Assembly (NCBI RefSeq): GCF_000144625.1 | Contig: NC_014376.1 | Span: forward strand, 1,798,001 to 1,862,000 | Origin: [Clostridium] saccharolyticum WM1 | Lineage (GTDB): Bacteria; Bacillota; Clostridia; Lachnospirales; Lachnospiraceae | Direction: 5' to 3' | DNA length: 64,000 nt | In this document: positions 56,102-64,000 of the stretch, piece after piece | How positions within the stretch are numbered: position 1 is the first letter of the stretch | How the letters are laid out: each line of letters begins with the position of its first letter | Made by a program: the position numbers and the translations under genes | Notes under the pieces: model-generated | Told to the model about the DNA's origin: nothing | Database searches by the model: none | What the model saw: the letters and a program-made list of their open reading frames with translations, nothing else

Positions 56102-56290
56102 TTGACTACCACCTCTTATTTTAATGAATCAGATTTGCCAGAGCAACTTTCAAGGATAGTTCAGGTTTCACCTAGTTCTGCCAGCATTCGGTTATCCCAG
56201 TTGGGATTCTCCCAATATGAAGGCAAGAACGCAAATACTCATGATGAAAGGCGGCTTAACATATTCCGGCAGATGCCAGGCACTCTGTGA
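56102..56290 (+). pseudogene. C-terminal fragment, possibly ImmA/IrrE-type peptidase
   Basis: About 62 codons opening with TTG and lacking a ribosome site. 'LSRIVQVSPSSASIRLSQLG' resembles the winged C-terminal end of ImmA/IrrE metallopeptidases (V-S-x-x-A-x-x-x-R-L-x-x-L-G). The metal-binding HEXXH part is absent. Such peptidases accompany phage and ICE repressors, which fits the neighbouring element fragments. Confidence 0.4.
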
Positions 56291-56309
56291 ATGACAGAGT
56301 GCTAATTTT
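56280..56309 (+). terminator. Terminator-like hairpin
   Basis: GCACTCTGT, five-base loop, ACAGAGTGC (9-bp perfect stem), then TAATTTTA. Confidence 0.6.
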
Positions 56310-56405
56310 AAAGAGAGCGTGTCAAGTACATAGTTGAAATTTTATAACGGCTTATTTTTTTGTACCATATGTCAACTAACTCATTGACAGGAAAGGAGCT
56401 AAACC

Positions 56406-57544
56406 GTGGAAAGCCTAGCGAAAAAGGCGGTCAGGGAACTGATCCAGGAATCCGGAGGGGAAGTACAGGAATTGCTGAAACTACGGCTTCTGATGGCAAA
56501 GACCTCAGTGAAAAAGTATGAAGCTATCGAACGCAGCGTATGTTCAGACGGAAGGGTGCATGGGTTATTGCAGTTTTACGGGGCAAACCGCACAGGCCGA
56601 TGGGCAGGGCGGTTGGTACAGGTACAGAATCTCCCTCAGAACCATCTCCCTGATTTGGAACTTGCAAGGAAGCTGGTGAAGAATGGGCGGTTTGAGGAAG
56701 TGGAGCTCTTATATGAGTCTATACCAGATGTGCTGTCAGAACTTATCCGCACTGCTTTTATTCCAAAGGAGGATTATCGGTATCTGGTAGCGGACTTTTC
56801 TGCCATTGAAGCCAGAGTGCTGGCATGGCTGTCCGGGGAGCAGTGGAGACTGGAGGTGTTTGCTACGCACGGCAAGATTTATGAGGCGTCCGCGTCCGCT
56901 ATGTTTCATGTGCCGATAGAAGAGGTTACGAAAGGTTCCTCACTGCGGCAGAAAGGGAAAATTTCAGAGCTGGCACTTGGTTATGGAGGAGCCGCAGGTG
57001 CGCTTATCTCCATGGGAGCGATGGACATGGGAAATAAGGAAGAAGAACTTTCTTCCCTGGTTTCAACCTGGAGAAGAGCCAATCCCCATATCACACAATT
57101 CTGGTGGGAGGTGGATAAGGCTGCAATCCAGGCAGTCACCGAGAAAAAGAGGACAAAGGCAGGAAGGATTATGTTTGAATACTACAGCGGGATTCTTTTT
57201 GTGATTCTTCCTTCGGGCAGAAAGCTGTCCTATGTGAAGCCAAGAATGGAGATGAGTTTGACCGGAGAGGACTGACCTATGAGGGAATCGGCGTGAACAA
57301 GAAGTGGTGCCGGATAAAAACCTATGGACCGAAACTGGTTGAGAACATCGTGCAGGGGACAGCCAGAGATTTATTGGCGGAGGCTATGCTGAGGGTGGAT
57401 AAAGCAGGGTATGAAATTATCATGCACTGTCATGATGAGATTATAGCAGAAGCGCCGAAAGGAAGCGGATCCGTGGAAGAACTGTGCAGGCTTATGGCAG
57501 TGCCGCCTGTATGGGCAGATGGTCTGCCACTGCGGGCGGAATGA
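56406..57544 (+). pseudogene. Phage/ICE-type family A DNA polymerase, truncated and frameshifted
   Basis: The first frame (56406-57275, GTG start) has the polymerase palm and fingers of the short polA found in phages and integrative elements: 'GRWAGRLVQVQNLPQNHLPD', motif A 'YLVADFSAIEARVLAWLSGE', motif B-like 'KISELALGYGGAAGAL'. The frame breaks at about 57248-57252 by loss of one base; continuing one frame over gives 'EFDRRGLTYEGIGVNKKW' and motif C 'IIMHCHDEIIAEAP' to 57544. The 3'-5' exonuclease half is missing, and the end stops at a TGA where Gly-Tyr-Glu-Cys is expected. It is non-functional as one protein. GGAGC lies before the GTG. Confidence 0.75.
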
Positions 57545-57574
57545 TATGAGTGCAGTTTAAAACAGGACAGTTCT

Positions 57575-57895
57575 TTGTTTCAGGCTCTTTTGAACAGTGG
57601 TGTGGGCAATATCGTCTGCGAAACGGAAATTGCCGCTATCCAACGTGAAATAACCGAGTGCCTGGGTGAGCAGGGTATGACACGCTATCATCCAAAGGAG
57701 CGGACAAAAAAAGCGGAGGGAATCAAACGCTATCGGTTTGACTGTAAGAATATCCATATCGCCGTTATTTCCTCGCAGCCGCGAATGGGAGCTACCACCA
57801 TGGCTATCGGTCTTTCCTCTTGGCTTGCCGCGGTAGGAGCTTCCGTTTGTTATGTATATGAAGCCATGATGACAAAGTATATCGCTGGAGCGTAA
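57575..57895 (+). pseudogene. ParA-like ATPase fragment from an integrative element
   Basis: About 107 codons, TTG start, in the same frame as the polymerase tail. The end 'IAVISSQPRMGATTMAIGLS' carries a P-loop of the ParA/CpaE type (GATT in place of GKTT), where a much longer ATPase should continue. It stops shortly afterwards in unrelated sequence. A 12-base repeat, ATGATGACAAAG, at this end (57867) and at the start of the next gene (57917) marks the likely deletion or duplication junction. Confidence 0.55.
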
Positions 57896-57917
57896 TGCTC
57901 CGGCATATAGAGAATTT

Positions 57918-58469
57918 ATGATGACAAAGCAAGCTGAACTAAAACAACAGGCATATGCCAGCGGTTTGAAAAGCCGTGCGCTTTCCGTGCTGATTTATCT
58001 GATTGACCGTTCCAATGCTGATTTAACCTGTTTTCCTGCCATTCCAACCATGGCAGAGCAACTACATATCTCGTTATCTACCGTGAAACGTGCCTTAAAA
58101 GAGCTTGTGGACACAGGCTTTCTAAAAAAAGACAGCCGTTTCTGCGAAAATAACCGTGGGCAGACCTCGAATCTCTATACGCTGATATTCCGAGAAGAAT
58201 CTCCCACGCCTGAAAACGACAACAACCCTGACCACAGGGACTCCATAGAGCCTGCTGCACAGAGCATACCAACAGGCGAATATAAGGCAGAACGTATTAC
58301 ATTTGCCGCTATAGCTTCTAAACAGAAGAAGTGCGACCATGAGCCGCAGGAAACAACAACGGAACAACCGTCACAGCATGAGCCAAAACCTTGCATTTAC
58401 CATATAGACACCCCCGTTCACACTGTACTTTTACATGGATTCAATAATAGACTTTGGTTATACCGGTGA
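57918..58469 (+). CDS. Helix-turn-helix protein of an integrative element, C-terminus probably truncated
   Basis: 183 residues. The N-terminal domain (about 10-95) is a Helix-turn-helix_36-type winged helix ('LSVLIYLIDRSNADLTCFPA', 'MAEQLHISLSTVKRALKELV', 'NNRGQTSNLYTL'), common in conjugative elements where it resembles replication initiators. A Pro/Glu/Gln-rich linker follows. The last roughly 10 residues read into the 3' end of the convergent kinase gene (29-bp overlap), which suggests the true C-terminus was lost at a junction near 58430. Ribosome site weak. Confidence 0.6.
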   Translation: MMTKQAELKQQAYASGLKSRALSVLIYLIDRSNADLTCFPAIPTMAEQLHISLSTVKRALKELVDTGFLKKDSRFCENNRGQTSNLYTLIFREESPTPENDNNPDHRDSIEPAAQSIPTGEYKAERITFAAIASKQKKCDHEPQETTTEQPSQHEPKPCIYHIDTPVHTVLLHGFNNRLWLYR

Positions 58470-60393
58470 AGGTATTCTTTTTTTCTACCCCTGTCGACAG
58501 GGATAACTCTGCGTGGAATCCCTTTTCATCGGCGTACAGATTGATTACGCCATTATACCGCTCCACGGTTTCCAAGACGGAGGAAACGCCAAGGCCGAAG
58601 CCGCTTCGCTTAGAGGATAGATATTTCCCCCCTCTGGTTTTGAGTTCCCCGTCAAAGCTGTTGTCCACAACAAATTCAAGCTGGCCGTCCTGTACCCGTC
58701 CGGCGATAAAAATGGTCTTATCCCCAGTTTGCTGGCGCTGGCAGGCCTCCACTGCATTTTCCATCAGGTTTCCAAGAAGACCGCACAGATCCACAATCGG
58801 AAAATTCAGCACTGCGGGAAGCGAAAGCCTTGCGCGGAACTGGATACCGGCTGACTGTGCAAGATTGCTGTAATACTGCACCAGTGCGTCCAGCTCGATG
58901 TTGTCAGTGAGACGGCCAAGCCGGGTACCCTCGTTGATTTCCGTGATACCACGGATATAGTTTTCAAGTTCCTCACAGTGTCCTTCTCCGGCCAGTGTCA
59001 TCAGGGTGCGTAAGTGATGGCGGAAGTCATGGCGCAGCTTTGCACTTTCCTCCACCTTCTGGTTCATCTGCCGCAGATGCTCCACCTGCATAGTAAGCTG
59101 TCGTTTCATCTGCCGCTGTTCCTCGGCATAGACAAGGCTGTGGCGGTAACCCATGGTAATATCATACCCCAGCACCACGCCGGTTGCGATGACAAGGCTA
59201 AGGCTTCCCCATTCCTGAAACCAGCCGCTAAGGATTGGCTCGTAGTTCGGCAGGAGGCGATCCCAGACAAAGGCGCAGGCATAGATAATATCCGCATAGA
59301 GCAGTATGGTCGCCTTTTCTATATTTTGACGTACCGCCATAGCAGCGGTAAACAGAAGATAAACAGCGGTAAGCAGCTTGAAACCGAAAACCAGATTGGA
59401 AAAAGCAAGCATTACCGGAAGTGTAAGCTGCGCAGCAAATACTCCGTAAAGAAGCGCCAACACACAGACAACTCCGGAGGCGGCACCGCTGATTACCTGC
59501 ATAGTTCTTTTTGTGCCGCAGATGCGATTGTGGAGAATGATCACAAGCAGCGTTACCAGATATCCGCTGACCAGTTCTACCGTGTACCATGGCTGGATTG
59601 GAAGCGGCAGGATACCATGCACCACGCAGTAGGAAGTAAACACTGCGGTCGAAAGACACAAAAGGAAAAAGAGCCAGATATTGTTCCCCCGACGGGTACG
59701 GATGGCAAGATAAAAGCTAAAAATGGCAAGCATCAGTGTTACCGTGACCAAAATCAGGCAAATCCCGAACCGCAGTCCCCGGATTGTGTAAGTATTCAGA
59801 GGTTCGCCAAAGGAAGGCGGATAAACAAGGCCGCTGTATAAAAAGGAGTGGTCACTGACCGCAAGCAGAAGTGTCACCTTGCCGGAGGCTTCAAAGGTAA
59901 TGACACGGCATTGGGTCTGGTCCTGATAATCGTCCGGGTCCGGTTTGCCCATTTGCAGCTTCAGTTTATCATCAATGTAAAACCGGTAAGCGGAATAGAT
60001 TTCGGGCAGTTCAAGGGCATAGGTATGTTCCTCCTCCGGCAGGTACAGCGTTAAGGCGTAGCTGGCACTTCCATGAGGGGAGCGGCGAGAGTCGCCCATG
60101 GCAAAATTAGACTGTTCTCCAATGGACAGGTACTGATAATTGTCACCTTGTTGTTTTAAGGTTTCCGGTGTCAGCAGGCGGTCTGCATAGAAACGCCAGC
60201 CGTCCCGCAGATAGCGGATGGGTATGTCCGTCCAGTCCGCTTCTGAAACATACAGCGCGCCGTTAATAGCCTGAGGTGCAGCTTTTGTGTACTTGTTGTC
60301 AAAATGGTATAGGGCGAGAAACAGAGCGGAGGAAAGGGCAACCATCAGAAGCAGCGCCAAAGACCGCCGTAATACAAAAGGTTTTTTATCCAT
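58441..60393 (-). CDS. 7TM sensor histidine kinase with GHKL domain
   Basis: 650 residues. Signal/anchor helix (about 10-28), an extracellular beta-rich sensing domain of 7TMR-DISM type (about 35-200), seven membrane helices (about 205-425), a short coiled coil ('[20 protein letters not shown]'), the phospho-acceptor His455 in '[13 protein letters not shown]' and a GHKL ATPase domain with '[10 protein letters not shown]' and '[10 protein letters not shown]'. Such kinases pair with LytTR regulators and sense peptides, sugars or wall fragments. It is the third gene of an overlapping operon after the regulator and a surface protein; GGAGGAAACGCC precedes the ATG. Confidence 0.88.
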   Translation of the reverse strand: MDKKPFVLRRSLALLLMVALSSALFLALYHFDNKYTKAAPQAINGALYVSEADWTDIPIRYLRDGWRFYADRLLTPETLKQQGDNYQYLSIGEQSNFAMGDSRRSPHGSASYALTLYLPEEEHTYALELPEIYSAYRFYIDDKLKLQMGKPDPDDYQDQTQCRVITFEASGKVTLLLAVSDHSFLYSGLVYPPSFGEPLNTYTIRGLRFGICLILVTVTLMLAIFSFYLAIRTRRGNNIWLFFLLCLSTAVFTSYCVVHGILPLPIQPWYTVELVSGYLVTLLVIILHNRICGTKRTMQVISGAASGVVCVLALLYGVFAAQLTLPVMLAFSNLVFGFKLLTAVYLLFTAAMAVRQNIEKATILLYADIIYACAFVWDRLLPNYEPILSGWFQEWGSLSLVIATGVVLGYDITMGYRHSLVYAEEQRQMKRQLTMQVEHLRQMNQKVEESAKLRHDFRHHLRTLMTLAGEGHCEELENYIRGITEINEGTRLGRLTDNIELDALVQYYSNLAQSAGIQFRARLSLPAVLNFPIVDLCGLLGNLMENAVEACQRQQTGDKTIFIAGRVQDGQLEFVVDNSFDGELKTRGGKYLSSKRSGFGLGVSSVLETVERYNGVINLYADEKGFHAELSLSTGVEKKNTFTGITKVYY

Positions 60394-62647
60394 GGCGTTT
60401 CCTCCTGAAAAGTGTAATTCCTCCCGCAGCTAAAAGTAAGCCACCGGATACAGGAAGCAGCGGCGATGTACTTTTTCCAGTCTCCTGTGTATTTGATAGT
60501 TCTGTAATGGTATAAGTGCCTGCCGTATCTGCTGCAAAGCGCAGAAGTTCCCCGTCATAGGAAACATCTGTAATTTGTTCGCCAGCGTCGTTTTGGATGG
60601 TGATATCAGTATGTTCCGACTGCGGCATGTATCGAAGCCGCAATACTGTTCCCGAGAGCTGCGTAACCGGTTTGCCTGAAACCTCCACTGCAAGCACAAT
60701 CTGATTGCTTTCCGGCTGGGTCAGCCTAACAGTCAGAGTATCCGTATCCGACAGGTTCAGTGCTAAAAGCAGTTTGCTTGGAATACTGACGGTTACATCG
60801 CCGGAACCAAATACGACGCTTTCTTCCTCTTTACAGAGATCCTTTAGACGCAGACCGGAAATGACCGTCTGGGTAGGAGAATAGGATTCTGTAACAGTGG
60901 CAGATACCTGAGATTCTAAGCTTTTCTCCGACTGTGTAGTGTTATCGTCCGGTACTGGGTTGCCTACTGTTTGGGTACTGTCCTTCGGTTTGGGAACTGT
61001 ATCGTTTTTTTGCTCAGCAGAGGTACTCTCTGTTTCCCGTGTAAAGAAAGCATCGGAAAACACTGGTACCGCTGATTCAGTCGGATTGGCATGTGCCACG
61101 ACTGTTGGTTTCTCTGTTACGGGAACCTGAGCCTGTGAATTGCTATCGCTGTTATGACTGTCGTTACTTTGGGAATCACCGGAGGACTCAGGAGCAGATG
61201 GAGACGGCTCATTTTCACCAGTTGAGGAATTCTGTCCTCCCTGCGGTTTCTGTTGTTTTCCTGATGAGGAACCTGAATCCTGTGAGGGCTCATCTGTATC
61301 TGAGGAGGAATCGCTCGTATCAGGCGAATCATTATCATTACCTGAATTGTTATCCTCATTGGAATTATCGGGCGGATTGGTTGGAGGTGGAGCAGGTTGT
61401 GTACCGGTTCCTGAACCTCCGCCGTTTACATCGCCGCCATCCCGATCACCACCGGAATAATCAAGAATACTAAGCTCCCCGTCATATTGAAAGGTCAGAA
61501 CACCGGTCTGACCGCCGGGATAGGTCACCTTAAGCTCATAAGTACTTCCATAGGTAAGTACTCGCTGAGAAAGCTGGAGACCATCGGAGACAGACAGGAA
61601 GCCATCATTTAGGCTTGTCCATTCTCCGCCATCCTGCCGCAGCCATACAGCAAACTCCACCAGCTGTTCCTCCTGTGCGGCAGAAAGCACCCACGGAAAG
61701 CGCAGAAAGCCGCGTCCCGCTACACAGCAGTTAATATCCGGTTCACCGGGAACCTGAATGGAAACCGCGCAAAGCTGCCGGGGCAGAGAAACACCATCTG
61801 CCAGAGTATATTCTGTTCCAAGGTCAGGTGATGTAAAAGCATAGTACACACCAGCCGTAACAGTATCCACGGTATCCAAAGACCATGCACCTGAGATTAA
61901 GTCATAGGGATTGCACTCTGCGTCATAGCCGATGAAGCCTGCGATGGAATCGGCAAACCAAGTGGAAAGCTCCTCCTGCGTGGTTCCTACGGGGAATGCC
62001 ACGGCATCTGTCCGATCTGGTTCATCAAAGCTGGTCAGAGTGATTGCAGCAGGCGTTACGGTAAGTAGCGGAGCAGTTACCTGTACGGAAATGGAGACCG
62101 TATTTTCTAGTCCTTCGGAAAGCGTTGCTCCGGCTGGAACAGAAATGTTTCCAATCACAATGTAAGTACCGGGTGTTTCTGCATCCACTGTGCTGAAATC
62201 CCATGTAACAGACAATGTAAGCGGATAGGAAGAACCCTCCTTTTCCGCTGTGGCGGAAATGCTGATAGAATCCAGTTCATTCTGTAACTGCGTAAAGTCG
62301 GTATCGCCGCAATCCGTATGGAACGTACCTGTGAAAGCATTCGGGGTAGTATAGGAAATGATGCTGCCGGTATAGTCAAAGGTGTCAGGAACGGCGCTGT
62401 CTTCAGTTCCGCCCGCTCTAACAGTGCTGTCGCCTGTACCGCCGGTTTCATCACCATCCGTAACCATATCTGCATCGGAAGGAGTCGCGGTGTCTATGCT
62501 GTCATCCGAAACAGAACCGCTGCCGTAATCGGTAACAGTATCTGTGGTTTCGGCAGGTACAACCGGTTCCTCTGCCGCCAGTACAGGCGGTGCAAGTGCT
62601 GTACAAACCAGAAAAGCGGTTAAAATCAGTGCAAGTATCTGCTTCAT
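60386..62647 (-). CDS. Cell-wall-anchored surface protein with LPVSG-type sorting signal
   Basis: 753 residues. Signal peptide 1-24 (ending VLAAEE), an Asp/Thr/Gly-rich stretch, one or more Ig-like domains of the Rib/Big type (about 95-290), a further beta domain (about 300-400), a long Ser/Asp/Gly/Pro-rich linker (about 405-560), another beta domain, and the end 'LPVSGGLLLAAGGITLFRRK' (LPVSG near residue 731, hydrophobic helix, basic tail). That is a sortase substrate layout. It lies between its operon partners, overlapping the regulator gene by 4 bp and the kinase gene by 8 bp, so it is probably linked to the function of the kinase, perhaps as ligand receptor or stalk. Confidence 0.8.
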   Translation of the reverse strand: MKQILALILTAFLVCTALAPPVLAAEEPVVPAETTDTVTDYGSGSVSDDSIDTATPSDADMVTDGDETGGTGDSTVRAGGTEDSAVPDTFDYTGSIISYTTPNAFTGTFHTDCGDTDFTQLQNELDSISISATAEKEGSSYPLTLSVTWDFSTVDAETPGTYIVIGNISVPAGATLSEGLENTVSISVQVTAPLLTVTPAAITLTSFDEPDRTDAVAFPVGTTQEELSTWFADSIAGFIGYDAECNPYDLISGAWSLDTVDTVTAGVYYAFTSPDLGTEYTLADGVSLPRQLCAVSIQVPGEPDINCCVAGRGFLRFPWVLSAAQEEQLVEFAVWLRQDGGEWTSLNDGFLSVSDGLQLSQRVLTYGSTYELKVTYPGGQTGVLTFQYDGELSILDYSGGDRDGGDVNGGGSGTGTQPAPPPTNPPDNSNEDNNSGNDNDSPDTSDSSSDTDEPSQDSGSSSGKQQKPQGGQNSSTGENEPSPSAPESSGDSQSNDSHNSDSNSQAQVPVTEKPTVVAHANPTESAVPVFSDAFFTRETESTSAEQKNDTVPKPKDSTQTVGNPVPDDNTTQSEKSLESQVSATVTESYSPTQTVISGLRLKDLCKEEESVVFGSGDVTVSIPSKLLLALNLSDTDTLTVRLTQPESNQIVLAVEVSGKPVTQLSGTVLRLRYMPQSEHTDITIQNDAGEQITDVSYDGELLRFAADTAGTYTITELSNTQETGKSTSPLLPVSGGLLLAAGGITLFRRKRHG

Positions 62648-63369
62648 ATTCCCTCCCCCCGCAGCGAACCGGCGGAGAGACTCAGGCGCTGCCCTTGTAC
62701 CTGCCGTTGCAGGCGGCGGCTGACCGGCAGCTGCTCCCCATTTTTCAGGATGAGATAATCGCTGCCAAGCTCCCGCACTTCCTTTAGGTTGATAACAATG
62801 CCCTTAAAGCAGGACATAAACTGCGGATAGGAGCAAAGCTTATCGGTAAGCTCTGAGAAGCTGCCGGATACCGGAACGAGACAGTCCTTTAAATGGATAC
62901 AAGCACAGCGGTTCTGATAATCCGCATAGAGAATCCTGTCCAGCGTGATTTCCAGCAGCTGATTCCTTGTGGTAACCGTGATGGAGGGAACGCTCTGCGG
63001 CTCTGCAATCTTACAATAGTGCAGTGCCCTTGAGAGTTTGTCCAATGTGGCTGGTTTTACGATGTAATCCGCTGCCCGTACATCATAGCTTTTTACACCA
63101 AATTCCGAGCTGGTGGTTAGGAAAATAAGATTGACATTCTCGTCTAGTTGTCGCAGCTTCAAGGCGCAATCCACGCCGTTTTCGTTGTTCAGATAAATAT
63201 CCATAAAGACAACGTCATAGCTGCCCAGTATGTAATCGGCAAGTAATTCCCTGCCACTATGGAATTCTGTAATTTGCATTGGTTGATGTTGATTGGTTTC
63301 ATATTGCTTCAAAAGGCTGCGGAGTATTTCACACTCAGTAGCCATATCATCTACGATTGCCGCATTCAT
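62644..63369 (-). CDS. LytTR-family response regulator
   Basis: 241 residues. Receiver domain (about 1-125) with acidic pair 'IVDDM', phospho-acceptor Asp57 in 'YDVVFMDIYLNNENG' and Lys in 'AADYIVKPATLDKL'. LytTR DNA-binding domain (about 135-235; 'RILYADYQNRCACIHLKD', 'FMSCFKGIVINLKEV'). It binds paired 9-10-bp repeats as a dimer (family knowledge). AAGGAGGG precedes the ATG, and its stop overlaps the surface protein start (ATGA). It probably autoregulates this operon. Confidence 0.93.
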   Translation of the reverse strand: MNAAIVDDMATECEILRSLLKQYETNQHQPMQITEFHSGRELLADYILGSYDVVFMDIYLNNENGVDCALKLRQLDENVNLIFLTTSSEFGVKSYDVRAADYIVKPATLDKLSRALHYCKIAEPQSVPSITVTTRNQLLEITLDRILYADYQNRCACIHLKDCLVPVSGSFSELTDKLCSYPQFMSCFKGIVINLKEVRELGSDYLILKNGEQLPVSRRLQRQVQGQRLSLSAGSLRGEGI

Positions 63370-63407
63370 TTGAAATCCCTCCTTCTGTACATAATTATCC
63401 AGTTAAC

Positions 63408-63416
63408 ATTATACCA
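63408..63416 (-). promoter_or_regulatory. Possible extended -10 promoter of the regulator operon
   Basis: On the reverse strand TGG-TATAAT, about 40 bases before the LytTR regulator start. No good -35 seen. Confidence 0.4.
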
Positions 63417-63507
63417 TATATTTCAGGAAAAAAATAACCGCTTGTGCAGATTTTCGACCGCTTGATCATAACCCATTGAAAAACACTTGACAAAATGATA
63501 CCCTAAT

Positions 63508-63552
63508 AAAAACTATCATACTTCTTCGGTGGAAGAGGTGTGGTAGTTTTTT
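63508..63552 (+). terminator. Intrinsic terminator in the leader of the divergent operon (attenuator candidate)
   Basis: Arms 63508-63527 and 63532-63551 pair over 20 bp with three G-U pairs around a four-base loop, followed by T's. On the reverse strand the G-U pairs become A-C mismatches, so it is built for the + strand. No + strand gene lies upstream, so it can act only on the transcript of the gene that starts at 63585. A TTGACA at 63487 may be part of the promoter. Confidence 0.75.
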
Positions 63553-63584
63553 ATTTGCATTTTAAGGAAGGAGGAGGTCGCCGT

Positions 63585-63965
63585 GTGAATGTGGCATTGT
63601 GCGCGGCGTTCTTGGAAGAGGACGTCTGGGAAAACCGTCTGGTAACGGCGGCTCTCCCACAAAGGATTGAAATTACGGAGTGTAACAGTGCAGAAGCACT
63701 TCTAAGGATACTGGAATTAAAGCCGTTTTCACTGCTGGTTGTTGTGTTAAATGGTGTGGCGGGACTAGAAGCGGTACGTCATCTCAGGGAAAAGGCACCA
63801 GACGTTTCTCTTCTGTGGATTTCCGATGAGGATTACAGCCTGTTCGGCTATCAGTACCGTGTAACCTGTTTCCTGCAACGAACGGTATCTGATGCGGAGC
63901 TGCACGAAGCTGTAGCAGGATGTTTGGAGATTTCTGAAAAAGGAAAGGAGGAAACAGCGAAATGA
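63585..63965 (+). CDS. Degenerate receiver-domain protein
   Basis: 126 residues from a GTG at 63585, chosen for the GGAGGAGG seven bases upstream. The pattern of a LytTR-type receiver domain is visible ('LLRILELKPFSLLVVVLNG', 'VRHLREKAPDVSLLWISDE', 'YSLFGYQYRVTCFLQRTVSD'), but the phospho-acceptor Asp is replaced (VVVLNG) and the conserved Lys before the last helix is Arg or missing. There is no DNA-binding domain. It is likely a non-phosphorylated partner or decoy receiver. It overlaps the next gene by 4 bp (ATGA). Confidence 0.65.
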   Translation: MNVALCAAFLEEDVWENRLVTAALPQRIEITECNSAEALLRILELKPFSLLVVVLNGVAGLEAVRHLREKAPDVSLLWISDEDYSLFGYQYRVTCFLQRTVSDAELHEAVAGCLEISEKGKEETAK

Positions 63966-64000
63966 CAAAAAACATTGCGCTGTGCGGAATAGAGAAAGAA
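63962..64000 (+). CDS. Start of a further gene, probably a response-regulator-like protein
   Basis: Thirteen codons, MTKNIALCGIEKE, starting at an ATG that overlaps the stop of the previous gene; GGAAAGGAGG lies upstream. The hydrophobic first strand resembles a receiver domain and repeats the start of the preceding gene (VNVALCAAF), so the two may be paralogues. The rest is outside the window. Confidence 0.45.
   Translation, partial: MTKNIALCGIEKE

Noticed and set aside
59014..59841. 275-codon frame opposite the 7TM kinase
   Set aside because: Shadow of the hydrophobic helices on the reverse strand; no start signal.

Overview
The window reads as a chromosome segment of a spore-forming, anaerobic, saccharolytic Firmicute of the Lachnospiraceae (Lacrimispora / 'Clostridium' type). 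Reasons: a single-chain pyruvate:ferredoxin oxidoreductase, many AGGAGG ribosome sites with TTGACA/TATAAT promoters, a YesM/YesN-type sugar regulator pair, a collagen-like spore-surface-type protein with DUF4489 neighbours, and small conserved Lachnospiraceae-type proteins. The genus is an inference; no rRNA or tRNA gene was seen.

Layout. 1-4.8 kb: end of an AI-2E-type transporter, an IS200-type insertion that has replaced the stop codon of a small gene, a P1 peptidase, hemB and a PHP phosphoesterase. 5-22.7 kb: housekeeping and envelope genes (VanW protein, nifJ, DUF805, a GntR/ABC operon, a zinc-ribbon protein, an LTA-synthase-like sulfatase, a DUF362 ferredoxin protein, metY, cardiolipin synthase). 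22.7-27.3 kb: a probable spore-surface locus (652-residue collagen-like protein, a membrane protein and two DUF4489 paralogues). 27.4-39.6 kb: a carbohydrate locus (heparinase II/III protein, sensor kinase, AraC regulator, ABC importer, GH2 beta-galactosidase) with decayed remnants of an older AraC regulator and an older solute-binding protein at its centre. 39.9-51.8 kb: DUF3788 protein, aldehyde dehydrogenase, a heterodimeric ABC exporter behind a leader peptide and two terminators, a patatin phospholipase, a tandem array of about twelve 47-bp units, PcrA helicase and an RNA methyltransferase.

51.8-58.4 kb is an accessory region, AT-rich in its first part: a HEPN-like protein of unknown function, an orphan protein, two copies of an unidentified structured repeat, a frameshifted HNH nuclease gene, a GNAT-HEAT fusion, and fragments of an integrated element (family A DNA polymerase, ATPase, helix-turn-helix protein). 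58.4-64 kb holds an overlapping operon of response regulator, sortase-type surface protein and 7TM histidine kinase. Divergent from it is a second signalling operon behind an intrinsic terminator.

The most interesting items are the leader peptide/tandem terminator unit in front of the ABC exporter (42.2-42.57 kb), the duplicated RNA-like repeat with compensatory stem changes (about 54.0 and 55.8 kb), the 47-bp tandem array before pcrA, the lone HEPN-like gene, and the regulator-surface protein-kinase operon. Starts were chosen from ribosome-binding sites; family names come from motif recognition by eye, without database searches.
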